Shown here: positions 56,163 through 64,000 of the stretch, piece by piece | How positions within the stretch are numbered: position 1 is the stretch's first letter | Layout: every line of letters begins with the position of its first letter | NCBI RefSeq assembly: GCF_003205195.1 | Contig: NZ_QJRY01000010.1 | Coordinates: 60,083-124,082, forward strand | DNA: 64,000 nucleotides | Source of the DNA: Peteryoungia wuzhouensis | Lineage (GTDB): Bacteria; Pseudomonadota; Alphaproteobacteria; Rhizobiales; Rhizobiaceae | Reading direction: 5' to 3' | Notes under the pieces: model-generated | The model's input: the letters and a program-made list of their open reading frames with translations, nothing else | The model's database searches: none | Told to the model about the DNA's origin: nothing | Translations under genes and position numbers: made by a program

Positions 56163-57392
56163 ATGACACAGATCGGCCTCGCATGGGGTGAAGGCCCCTC
56201 GCAACGCTATGAGGCTCTGGCCGAGCGTTTTCGTCCCATCTTCGCGCAGATCGCCGAAGGCACGACAGAGCGGGAACTCAATCGCAAACTGCCTGTTGAC
56301 GAAATCGCCGCCCTGAAGGCTGCGGGTTTTGGTGCCCTGAGGATCCCCGAAGCCGAGGGCGGCTCGGGGGCGACGCTTCCCGAACTCTTCAACTTGCTGA
56401 TCGAACTCTCGGCAGCCGATTCCAACATTACCCAGGCTCTGCGCGGCCATTTCGGCTTCCTCGAAGACGTGGTCAACCGGCCGGCCGGTCCGGAGCGGAA
56501 GCGCTGGGTGGAGCGGATCGTTGCCGGTGATATCGTCGGCAATGCGTGGACCGAAATCGGCAATGCAAGCCAGGAGGCCTTTTCCACCCATGTGGCCGAG
56601 AAGAATGGCGGATTGGTCGTCAATGGGGAGAAGTACTACACGACAGGCTCGCTCTTCGCGGACTGGATCAATGTCGGCGTCACCGGCCTAGACGGCAAGA
56701 GCGGTGCGGCCCAGGTGCGCCGCGACGATCCGGGTGTGACCGTCATCGACGACTGGGACGGCTTCGGCCAGATTTTGACGGCTTCGGGCACCACCACCTT
56801 TGTCGATGTCGCGGTCGATCCTCTCGATGTCGTGCCGGACGAGAGCCAGTTCCGCTACGGTGCCGGCTTCTACCAGACGGTCCATCTGGCGACGCTTGCC
56901 GGCATCGGGCGCGCGATAACCAATGAGACGGCCGAGGCGGTCTCAAAACGCACGCGCCACTATACCAATGCCGCAGGCCCCCGCTCCAGTCAGGATCCGC
57001 AGGTACTGCAGGTTGTCGGACGCATCCGCTCGAACGCCTATTCAGCCGGCGCCATCGTGCTTCAGGTCGCCCGCGCCCTAGAGCGCGCCTATCAGGCGCA
57101 TTTCTCCGCTGATGCTGAAGCGGAAGAAGAGGCCAATACGATTGCTGAAATCGAGACATCCCAGGCGCTCAACGTCGTCAGCAATCTGGTGCTGGAAGCC
57201 TCGACCATCCTGTTCGACACGCTCGGTGCCTCCGCGGCCAAGAAGCCTGCAGCCCTCGACCGGCACTGGCGCAATGCCCGCACGCTATCCTCCCACAATC
57301 CACGGATTTACAAGGACCGCATCGTTGGCGACTTCGCCGTCAACGGCACACCGCCGCCTTTCCAGTGGCGCATCGGTCAGGCGCCGGCGTGA
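56163..57392 (+). CDS. Acyl-CoA-dehydrogenase-like flavin monooxygenase, DszC/SfnB family
   Basis: A 409-residue protein of the acyl-CoA dehydrogenase fold, in the DszC/SfnB branch of FMNH2-dependent monooxygenases that oxidise organosulfur compounds. Motifs are VDEIAALKAAGFGALRIPEA, LPELFNLLIELSAADSNITQ, WTEIGNASQEAFSTHVAEKN, VVNGEKYYTTGSLFADWINV and RNARTLSSHNPRIYKDRIVG. The last is typical of DszC and related enzymes. The ATG at 56163 is preferred; an earlier in-frame ATG lies inside the ATPase gene. With the DszA-like enzyme it could perform S-oxidation followed by C-S cleavage. Confidence 0.88.
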   Translation: MTQIGLAWGEGPSQRYEALAERFRPIFAQIAEGTTERELNRKLPVDEIAALKAAGFGALRIPEAEGGSGATLPELFNLLIELSAADSNITQALRGHFGFLEDVVNRPAGPERKRWVERIVAGDIVGNAWTEIGNASQEAFSTHVAEKNGGLVVNGEKYYTTGSLFADWINVGVTGLDGKSGAAQVRRDDPGVTVIDDWDGFGQILTASGTTTFVDVAVDPLDVVPDESQFRYGAGFYQTVHLATLAGIGRAITNETAEAVSKRTRHYTNAAGPRSSQDPQVLQVVGRIRSNAYSAGAIVLQVARALERAYQAHFSADAEAEEEANTIAEIETSQALNVVSNLVLEASTILFDTLGASAAKKPAALDRHWRNARTLSSHNPRIYKDRIVGDFAVNGTPPPFQWRIGQAPA

Positions 57393-57572
57393 GCTGATGA
57401 TCCATTTTTCATAACATTGTCAGGGATTTCGCCGCCCCATCCGGGACGGTGCAGGCCCTGCGCGGATCAACTTGACGATCCCAGGGCTCGCTTCGCCTTT
57501 CGGGTCGCGATCGCCATGGCACTGGCCGGCCAGTCAAGAATGCGGCTACTGCAAGGAATGGCGGCTGGCTAA

Positions 57573-58022
57573 ATCCAGGGTTTGCTCGGCATGCCGATGA
57601 TCGTGGTGCTGCTTTCTATCGCCATGCTGATCGTACCCATGGCGATCCCGGCGAGCGCCCATGCCGACAAGCTTTTGCGCACGCAGACCGGCATGGCCCT
57701 CTTCACCTCAGCCTATCTGGCAGAGGTGAAGAGGGCCGGTCTCCAGGCGCTTCCGGGCGGGCAGACCGACGCTGCCTCGGCACTCGGCATGACCTATTGG
57801 CAAACCGCGCGTCTGATCGTGCTGCCCCAAGCGCTGCGCGCCGTGATCGGCGTTCATGACCTCCTGAATTCCGCCAAGGCATTCGCAACCGACACCCTCT
57901 GACTGGGCTACTACACCGAAGCCTATATCCTGGCGGGACCGCTCTATTTCCTCATCTCCTTCGCCACCTCTCGCTACGCCCTGGGGCTCGAGCGCCAACG
58001 GAACGTGAGCGGACATCGGTAA
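57573..58022 (+). pseudogene. Amino-acid ABC permease remnant (AapM/GltK type)
   Basis: The readable frame GLLGMPMIVVLLSIAMLIVP, TSAYLAEVKRAGLQALPGGQ and SALGMTYWQTARLIVLPQAL matches polar amino-acid permeases (AapM/GltK). About 20 residues expected after ALRAVI are missing before VHDLLNSAKAFATDTL. A TGA stop (57900-57902) interrupts the frame, which then continues LGYYTEAYILAGPLYFLISF and SRYALGLERQRN to the normal end at 58022. The upstream part (57393-57572) is unrecognisable. A decayed gene fragment between two organosulfur operons. Confidence 0.8.
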
Positions 58023-58252
58023 TCGGTGACGCCGTCAGGATATCAGACGATTTGCATATTCTTTCTCAACGACTTAGCTCCATCCAGCACCTTCGGGAGC
58101 GGAATAGATTTTTACGCATCAGCCCGCCAAGCGAAGGCTGTTTCGCTCTGCCCGAAAATTTCGCCGGGTGATGCCATGCCACTCTCAAACGGGTCCGATA
58201 TTGTGACCCCTATCAAACAACGGCCGACAGGCGCGACGATGAGGTATCTTTA

Positions 58253-59785
58253 ATGAGCGGCACCACGACCCGGACGGGTGAGATCCTGAAGAATAACCGC
58301 TGGAAGGCTGGTGCCTGGACAGCCATGGCACTGCTGTTCGGCACACTCGCCGGCGGATCGCTCCACGCGCAAGATTTCGACGCGGACGCAACGATCAACA
58401 TCGGATCGCTCTACGAGCCGCAGAACCTCGACAACACGGCCGGCGCCGGCCAGGGCATCAATGAAGCCTTCAACAGCAATGTCTACGAGGCGCTGTTCCG
58501 CCTGACGGATGCCGGCGAAGTGCAGCCGGTTCTGGCGAAGGATTTCAGCGTCAGCGAAGACGGCCTGACCTATACCTTCAAGCTGCAGCCCGGCGTCACC
58601 TTTCATTCCGGTGATCCGCTGACTGCCAAGGACGTGAAGTTCTCGATCGAACGCGTGACCTCGGCCGAATCGAAGAGCTCGCGCAAGAACAGCCTGAAGA
58701 CGATCGAAAGCATCGAGACGCCCGATGACGCCACGGTCGTCATCAAGCTCGCCTCGCGCTCGATCTCGCTGCCCTACAATCTGAGCTATGTCTGGGTCGT
58801 CAACGACGTGGCGAAGGACCTGACCGCCGCCGAAGACGGCACCGGCCCTTATAAGCTGGCCGAATGGCGTCGCGGTTCTTCGCTGGCGCTTGCCCGCTTT
58901 GATGGATATTGGGGCACCAAGCCGAGCAATGCCGATGTTGTCTTCCAGTATTTCACCGAAGCGACGGCGCTGAACAACGCCCTGCTCACAGGTTCAGTCG
59001 ACATCATCACCTCGATCCAGAGCCCGGATTCGCTCAGCCAGTTCAAGGACAATCCCGATTTCACAGTGGCCGAAGGCAAGTCGACCACCAAGCTTCTGCT
59101 CGCCTACAATGACCGGGTCGCCCCCTTCGACAACGTCAAGGTCCGCAAGGCGCTTGCCCGCGCGGTCGACGATGCCAAGCTGCTGAAGGCCGTCTGGGGC
59201 GACTATGGCTCCCTGATCGGCTCGATGGTCCCGCCGACGGACCCCTGGTATACCGACCTCACCGGCACCGATGCCTACAACATCGAGAGCGCGAAGGCCC
59301 TGCTCGCCGAAGCAGGCTATCCTGACGGCTTCACCTTCACCCTCGACACGCCGAACTACGACCCGCATCCGATCGCAGCCCAGTTCCTGCAGACGGAACT
59401 CGCCAAGGTCGGCGTCAAGGTCAACATCAACATCATCACCGGCAACGAGTGGTACACCAAGGTCTACAAGGCGCATGACTTCCAGGCCACGCTGCAGGAA
59501 CACGTGAACCACCGCGACATCGTCTTCTACGGCAATCCCGACTTCTATTGGGGCTACAACAACCCGCAGGTCGTCGACCTCGTCAAGCAGGCTGAAGCAA
59601 GCCAGACCACCGATGAGCAGACCGAGAAGCTGAAGGAAGCCAACAAGATCATCGCCGAGGATGCTGCCAGCAACTGGATCTACCTCTACCCGCAGATCGT
59701 CGTCTCGTCGAAGGCGGTCACCGGCTACCCGATCAACGGCCTGAACTCACAGTTCTTCGTCGCAGACATCAAGAAAGCGGATTGA
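58253..59785 (+). CDS. Oligopeptide-type ABC importer, substrate-binding protein
   Basis: A 510-residue extracellular solute-binding protein of family 5 (DppA/GsiB-like). The signal peptide ends near residue 39 (LHA-QD) with a long basic N-region. Motifs are TINIGSLYEPQNLDNTAGAG, VYEALFRLTDAGEVQPVLAK, GVTFHSGDPLTAKDVKFSIE and the C-terminal IIAEDAASNWIYLYPQIVV. The substrate is unknown. Since it leads a complete Dpp-type importer directly after the DszC-like operon, a sulfur-containing compound such as a thiol peptide is possible. Confidence 0.92.
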   Translation: MSGTTTRTGEILKNNRWKAGAWTAMALLFGTLAGGSLHAQDFDADATINIGSLYEPQNLDNTAGAGQGINEAFNSNVYEALFRLTDAGEVQPVLAKDFSVSEDGLTYTFKLQPGVTFHSGDPLTAKDVKFSIERVTSAESKSSRKNSLKTIESIETPDDATVVIKLASRSISLPYNLSYVWVVNDVAKDLTAAEDGTGPYKLAEWRRGSSLALARFDGYWGTKPSNADVVFQYFTEATALNNALLTGSVDIITSIQSPDSLSQFKDNPDFTVAEGKSTTKLLLAYNDRVAPFDNVKVRKALARAVDDAKLLKAVWGDYGSLIGSMVPPTDPWYTDLTGTDAYNIESAKALLAEAGYPDGFTFTLDTPNYDPHPIAAQFLQTELAKVGVKVNINIITGNEWYTKVYKAHDFQATLQEHVNHRDIVFYGNPDFYWGYNNPQVVDLVKQAEASQTTDEQTEKLKEANKIIAEDAASNWIYLYPQIVVSSKAVTGYPINGLNSQFFVADIKKAD

Positions 59786-59829
59786 TTTCGGACCGGCTAT
59801 ACGCCAGCTCACCAACAGCGTTATAGGAG

Positions 59830-59865
59830 AAGCCGCCCGGCGCAGCGCGGGGCGGCTTCGTCTTT
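59830..59865 (+). terminator. Stem-loop between binding protein and permease genes
   Basis: A perfect 9-bp stem AAGCCGCCC / GGGCGGCTT with an 11-base loop, followed by CGTCTTTG. It probably ends part of the transcripts so that the binding protein is made in excess over the permeases. Confidence 0.7.
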
Positions 59866-59880
59866 GAGAGGGCCAGAACC

Positions 59881-60846
59881 ATTCTAACCTACCTCCTTCG
59901 CCGATTGGCCATTCTGGTCGTCTCGATCGTGATTGCAGCCATGATCCTGTTCCTCTTCCTGCGCCTGCTTCCTGGCGACCCGGCCAATGCTCTGGTCTCC
60001 GTTGGCGCCGATCCGGAACAGATCGAAGCGGCGCGTCGACAGGTCGGATCGAACCTGCCCTTGTCCCAGCAGTTTCTGCAATTCATCTCCGGCCTTTTGC
60101 GCTTCGACTTCGGCAACTCCTTCGTCAGTCAGGCGCCAGTCCTGCCGGAAATTGCCCGACGCCTTTCGGTCACCGTGCCCCTGACGGTTCTGTCCTTTCT
60201 GATAGCCATCGCGATTGCCCTGCCGCTCGGCATCGTCGCTGCCGCGAAATCCAACCGCTGGTATGGCTCGGCCATTTCCATCGTTTCGCAGCTCGGCATT
60301 GCCGTCCCGGTCTTCTGGATCGGGATCCTTCTAGTGACCGTTTTCGCGGTAAACCTGCGCATCTTTCCCTCCGGGGGCTTTCCCGCACGCGGCTGGATGC
60401 GGCCGGATGCTGCCCTTGAAGCGCTCGCCTTGCCTGTTGCCACCATCTCCATTGTCATGGCCGCGTCGCTCATCCGCTATGTGCGATCAGCGGCACAGGA
60501 TGTCCTCGGCAGTGATTATCTCAGGACGGCCCGCGCTTTGGGTGCAACATATCCGGAGGCGCTCATCCGCCATGGTATACGCAATGGTTCGGTGCCGGTG
60601 ATCTCGATCATGGGGATCGAACTCGCCTCCACCCTGCTTGGCGCCGTCGTCGTGGAACGGGTCTTTTCGCTTCCCGGCCTCGGGTCCATGCTCCTGCTTG
60701 GCATTGAGCAGCGGGACTATCCCGTCGTGCAGGGCGTCCTCTTTATCTCGACGCTTCTGGTTCTGATCGTCGGCTTCCTCGCCGACATCGCCCAGCGGCT
60801 GATCGATCCGCGCCTCCGCAGCCGCATAGGAGGGTCAGACGCATGA
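59881..60846 (+). CDS. Oligopeptide-type ABC importer, permease (DppB-like), ATT start likely
   Basis: A 321-residue inner-membrane permease. The typical N-terminus LTYLLRRLAILVVSIVIAAM needs codons upstream of the first conventional start (TTG at 59905). The frame continues to an ATT at 59881, eight bases after GAGAGGG. I therefore take ATT (a rare initiation codon) as the start. Further motifs are LRLLPGDPANALVSVGADPE, VFWIGILLVTVFAVNLRIFP and the EAA loop RALGATYPEALIRHGIRNGS. It couples to the next permease by a four-base overlap. Confidence 0.88.
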   Translation: MLTYLLRRLAILVVSIVIAAMILFLFLRLLPGDPANALVSVGADPEQIEAARRQVGSNLPLSQQFLQFISGLLRFDFGNSFVSQAPVLPEIARRLSVTVPLTVLSFLIAIAIALPLGIVAAAKSNRWYGSAISIVSQLGIAVPVFWIGILLVTVFAVNLRIFPSGGFPARGWMRPDAALEALALPVATISIVMAASLIRYVRSAAQDVLGSDYLRTARALGATYPEALIRHGIRNGSVPVISIMGIELASTLLGAVVVERVFSLPGLGSMLLLGIEQRDYPVVQGVLFISTLLVLIVGFLADIAQRLIDPRLRSRIGGSDA

Positions 60847-61700
60847 GCGAGACCGCCCTGATAGCTCCATCCAACACCGGTCGCCAACGCCTGTCATGGA
60901 CCTTCCTGCTCGGCGCTGGCCTGATTGTTCTCCACCTCGTCATCGGCCTGTCGACGCTGCTCTGGACGCCCTATGATCCCTCAGCCATGGCTGGCGGGCG
61001 CCTGGAGCTGCCTTCGCTCCTGCATCCCTTAGGCACAGACCGCCTCGGGCGTGACCTCTTGACCCTCATCATGATCGGCTCCCGCATCGCCCTGATCGTC
61101 GGCACCGGTGCCGTCGTGGTTGGCGCGGCCATTGGGGTCACCGTCGGCCTTCTCGCCGCCTTTGCGTCCCGTACGCTCGATGATGTGCTTGCCGCAGCAC
61201 TCGACATCATGATCGCGTTTCCCACCCTCTTGCTCGCCATGCTGATCGTCGCTGCAAGCGATGGCGCAAGCCTCTGGACGGCGGTTGTCGCGATCGGCAT
61301 CGCCAATGCGGCAATCGTTGCACGCTTGACGCGCATTCTGGCCAAGCGGGTGCTCGCGATGGACTACATCACGGCGTCGCGCATTTCCGGAACCTCTTGG
61401 ATCCGCGTGATTGTCCTGCACATCCTCCCGAACATCTGGCCGACACTGATGGTCAACCTTGCGCTGCAGTTCGGTCTCGCGATCATCGCTGAGTCTTCAC
61501 TCTCCTATCTCGGTCTCGGGGCACCTCCGCCAAATGCATCCTGGGGACGGCTCCTGCAGGAAGCGCAGGGCACCGTCTACACCGCTCCCCTAGGCGCAGT
61601 CGCACCCGGGATCGCCCTCGTCAGTCTGGTGATCGCCATCAATCTCCTGGCCGATGGCCTGCGCGACCTAGCGGATCCGACCCGGAGAACACGCGCATGA
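60843..61700 (+). CDS. Oligopeptide-type ABC importer, permease (DppC-like)
   Basis: A 285-residue inner-membrane permease with about six helices. It contains LHPLGTDRLGRDLLTLIMIG, the DppC/OppC N-terminal signature, the EAA loop TASRISGTSWIRVIVLHILP and SLSYLGLGAPPPNASWGRLL. The start overlaps the previous stop by four bases and the stop overlaps the next start by four bases. Confidence 0.94.
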   Translation: MSETALIAPSNTGRQRLSWTFLLGAGLIVLHLVIGLSTLLWTPYDPSAMAGGRLELPSLLHPLGTDRLGRDLLTLIMIGSRIALIVGTGAVVVGAAIGVTVGLLAAFASRTLDDVLAAALDIMIAFPTLLLAMLIVAASDGASLWTAVVAIGIANAAIVARLTRILAKRVLAMDYITASRISGTSWIRVIVLHILPNIWPTLMVNLALQFGLAIIAESSLSYLGLGAPPPNASWGRLLQEAQGTVYTAPLGAVAPGIALVSLVIAINLLADGLRDLADPTRRTRA

Positions 61701-62506
61701 CGCCGATCCTGTTTATCGACAAGTTATCCATCGACGCCGACGGCAAGCGGCTGGTCTCGGAGGTATCCGTGTCCGTGGCACCCGGCGAACGGGTTGGGCT
61801 GATCGGTGAGTCAGGGTCCGGCAAGTCCCTGACGGCACTGGCCGCCATTGGCCTCTTGTCAGACGGGCTGAAGGCCAAGGGCTCGATCCTGCTCGACGGC
61901 CACCAGGTCATCGGCACACGCGACAGAGACCTTGTACCATTGCGCGGCACCAGTGCCGCTGTCATCTTCCAGGAACCGCTGACAGCGCTCGATCCGCTGA
62001 TGAAGATCGGCCAGCAGATCGGCGAGGCGGTGCGTCGGCGGGCCAGGCGCGACGGGCGCAGCGCGGATCGCCATGCGGTCGAGGTCGAGGTGATGGATCT
62101 GCTTGACCAGGTCGCTCTGCCGGACCCGAAGCGCATGGCACGTTCTTGGCCGCACCAGATGTCCGGCGGCCAACGTCAAAGGGCAGCCATCGCCATGGCG
62201 CTTGCCTGCCGCCCGAAACTGCTGATCGCAGACGAGCCGACTACCGCCCTCGATGTGACGACGCAGGCGGAAATCCTGGAACTCCTGGGCAGGCTCGTGC
62301 GCGACCGTGGCATGGCGTTGCTCTTCATCAGCCACGACCTTCCCGTGGTCGCCAGCACCGTCGATCGCGTCGTCGTCCTCCGGCACGGCCAGATCGTCGA
62401 ACAGGGGACGGTAGGCGACGTGTTTCGCCATCCCAACCATACCTACACGCAAACTCTCGTCGCGGCCGCCCGCGCCTTCGACACGGCCTTGGGGCTTCCA
62501 GCATGA
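61697..62506 (+). CDS. Oligopeptide-type ABC importer, ATPase (DppD-like)
   Basis: A 269-residue ATPase. Walker [11 protein letters not shown]-loop [20 protein letters not shown], signature [18 protein letters not shown], Walker [13 protein letters not shown] and switch His [15 protein letters not shown] are present. The Cys-rich C-terminal iron-sulfur or oligopeptide tail of many DppD proteins is absent. It overlaps both neighbours by four bases. Confidence 0.94.
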   Translation: MTPILFIDKLSIDADGKRLVSEVSVSVAPGERVGLIGESGSGKSLTALAAIGLLSDGLKAKGSILLDGHQVIGTRDRDLVPLRGTSAAVIFQEPLTALDPLMKIGQQIGEAVRRRARRDGRSADRHAVEVEVMDLLDQVALPDPKRMARSWPHQMSGGQRQRAAIAMALACRPKLLIADEPTTALDVTTQAEILELLGRLVRDRGMALLFISHDLPVVASTVDRVVVLRHGQIVEQGTVGDVFRHPNHTYTQTLVAAARAFDTALGLPA

Positions 62507-63258
62507 CCCTGATATCCGCCAGTAAACTTTCCTTCGGCTATGACCACACTCGAACGACGCTCAATGATGTCAGCTTCAAGCTGGAAAAGGGCCGCAATCT
62601 CGGTATCGTCGGTGAATCCGGCTCGGGAAAGACGACACTTCTTCGCCTCCTGCTTGGTCTCAATCGTCCCGCGAAGGGGCAGATTCTCGTCGACGACACG
62701 CCACTCGACCCGGATAACCGGCGCTTCATGCAAGGCTTTCGCCGTCGGGTTCAGGCGGTTTTCCAGGATCCCTATTCTTCGCTCGATCCACGTCAGAAGA
62801 TCGTGGACATCGTCGCCGAACCCCTACGATCCCTGAGGATCGCCGGCGATCATCACGCTGCAGTATCGGAAGCCCTGGCGTCGGTTGGCTTGCCTGTGGA
62901 CACGGTCTCAAGGTATCCGCACGAGTTTTCGGGCGGCCAGCGGCAGCGCATCGCGATTGCGCGAGCAATCGTGTCGCGACCGGACGTGATCTTGGCGGAT
63001 GAGGTGGTGAGCGCACTCGATCTCTCAACGCGCATCCGGATCGTAGATCTGCTGCGAGAACTCTCCCAGACCATCACCTTTGTCTTGGTCTCACACGACA
63101 TCGGCCTCGTTGCTTCTCTCTGCCAGGACACCATCATTCTCGAGCAAGGCAAGATCGTCGAGAGCGGCCCTACACAAGCCATTCTTGCGGATCCACGCCA
63201 TGGCTACACCCGCAAACTTCTGGCGAGCATCCCGCGCATGCCGGAATCAGTGTTCTGA
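62503..63258 (+). CDS. Oligopeptide-type ABC importer, ATPase (DppF-like)
   Basis: A 251-residue ATPase. Walker [11 protein letters not shown]-loop [20 protein letters not shown], signature [18 protein letters not shown], Walker [13 protein letters not shown] (Val-Val in place of the usual Pro-Thr after Glu) and switch His [14 protein letters not shown] are seen. The start is the ATG at 62503; the frame is open far upstream but overlaps the previous gene. It is the last gene of the importer. Confidence 0.93.
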   Translation: MTLISASKLSFGYDHTRTTLNDVSFKLEKGRNLGIVGESGSGKTTLLRLLLGLNRPAKGQILVDDTPLDPDNRRFMQGFRRRVQAVFQDPYSSLDPRQKIVDIVAEPLRSLRIAGDHHAAVSEALASVGLPVDTVSRYPHEFSGGQRQRIAIARAIVSRPDVILADEVVSALDLSTRIRIVDLLRELSQTITFVLVSHDIGLVASLCQDTIILEQGKIVESGPTQAILADPRHGYTRKLLASIPRMPESVF

Positions 63259-63300
63259 TGCCACTTTGCTTGCTGCCGCCTGGTTTGTGATCGACATTCT

Positions 63301-63857
63301 ATGGATGAAGAATGGGGCAAGGTCACAACCGACGACGTCTTCGACATCGTCGCCGCCGACCACGATGCGGGGGGCAGGCTGGGAGATGTGATCGAACAGG
63401 ATGCGGTCGCGGTGCCACTTGCCAAAGAAGAGAGAGAAGTGGTCGTGGCGGGGCCGGATTGTTTCGAAGTCCACGGAAGGCCCCACCATCCTCGGGACCT
63501 GGTGCATCATCGCTGTATCGGCTGGCGTCCCTCTCCAAGTGCCGCACCCTATCGATGGGAGTTCGAGGAGGATGGGACACCTTTCGATGTCGGCATCGAG
63601 CCCAAAATCACCCCGAATGATCTGCATCGGATGGTTCGCACTGCGCTCGCTGACGGCGTATTACCTTCGCGTTGGAAGACACGTTTCGCCCATACATCCG
63701 TCGCGGTGAGTTGATCACGTCGTTGGATGACTGTCTGCCTGCCTTCCCCCGGGTTCTTCCTACATTTTCCCAACCGTCGCAACATGTCACCCAAACTCCG
63801 TCGCTCATCGACCATGTTCGTGCATCACGAGCGGCACAGCCCTGGCACCCGTGGTGA
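63301..63857 (+). pseudogene. LysR regulator remnant, no DNA-binding domain
   Basis: The first frame (to 63714) matches the LysR effector domain: FDIVAADHDAGGRLGDVIEQ, VAVPLAKEEREVVVAGPDCF, HHRCIGWRPSPSAAPYRWEF. After a frameshift near 63660-63690 the match continues in another frame as LEDTFRPYIRRGELITSLDD, CLPAFPRV and SLIDHVRASRAAQP. The N-terminal helix-turn-helix is missing. It is a truncated, frameshifted copy, perhaps once the regulator of the ABC operon on its left. Confidence 0.8.
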
Positions 63858-64000
63858 CAACGGGATGGGCGCGTCGTGCCGGGCACCGCGGATCTTTCTG
63901 TTTTCCGGTCGCTCGACCCGAACCGGGTGCGAGTCGGTGCCGGAAGGCCGAACTTGTAAAGAACCTCATCGTTGCGGAAGACGAGGCTGTTTCGAGCCTC
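63858..64000. other. Right-edge sequence, nothing identified
   Basis: 143 bases after the LysR remnant. I see no coding frame or repeat that can be supported within the window. Confidence 0.4.

Noticed and set aside
58026..58253. 75-residue frame between the permease remnant and the binding protein gene
   Set aside because: Its composition is not protein-like and it ends where the binding protein begins; it most likely covers a promoter region.

Overview
The window reads as chromosomal DNA of a Rhizobiales bacterium, most likely a member of Rhizobiaceae (Rhizobium/Agrobacterium type). This rests on the gene families, the gene order (ctp/cpa pilus locus, pncB, yejABEF, mgsA-glk-ABC-dapB-gpmA), the high GC coding style and the abundance of ABC transporters. 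It is inferred from content; no rRNA or other phylogenetic marker is present.

Left part (1-10.3 kb): a tad/cpa locus for Flp-type (type IVb) pili. A truncated TadE-like gene and a stand-alone secretin-N-domain protein lie on the minus strand. The pilin, the prepilin peptidase and cpaB-C-D-E-F-tadB-tadC follow on the plus strand.

Housekeeping block (10.3-26 kb): a small conserved-looking protein, a CoxG/SRPBCC protein, pncB, a small membrane protein, a hydroxyacid dehydrogenase, yejABEF (peptide/microcin importer), mepA, mgsA, glk, an ABC exporter, dapB and gpmA, closed by a strong terminator.

Efflux and catabolic block (26-37.9 kb): a LysR regulator diverges from an alpha/beta-hydrolase-like protein and a two-gene RND efflux pump. 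A second LysR regulator diverges from a 4-oxalomesaconate tautomerase-tctCBA operon, which suggests uptake and breakdown of an aromatic-derived tricarboxylate.

Organosulfur island (38.4-63.3 kb): tauABC, a flavin reductase, ssuD, a FAD/NAD(P) protein preceded by two tiny genes, ssuACB, then a co-directional operon. That operon has a DszA/NtaA-type flavin monooxygenase, a complete branched-chain-type ABC importer (two ATPases, two permeases, binding protein) and a DszC/SfnB-type monooxygenase. A second, oligopeptide-type ABC importer follows. Together these look like a sulfur-scavenging region: import of sulfonates or organosulfur compounds, and release of sulfite by reduced-flavin monooxygenases that may share one flavin reductase. 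Several promoters in the island carry similar AT-rich WTAGAAT-type elements.

The island is a patchwork with decayed genes: an agmatinase with two frameshifts and a lost metal ligand, the C-terminal tail of an O-acetylhomoserine sulfhydrylase, a broken amino-acid ABC permease and a LysR fragment at the right edge. I saw no tRNA, rRNA, CRISPR array, intact insertion sequence or phage gene.
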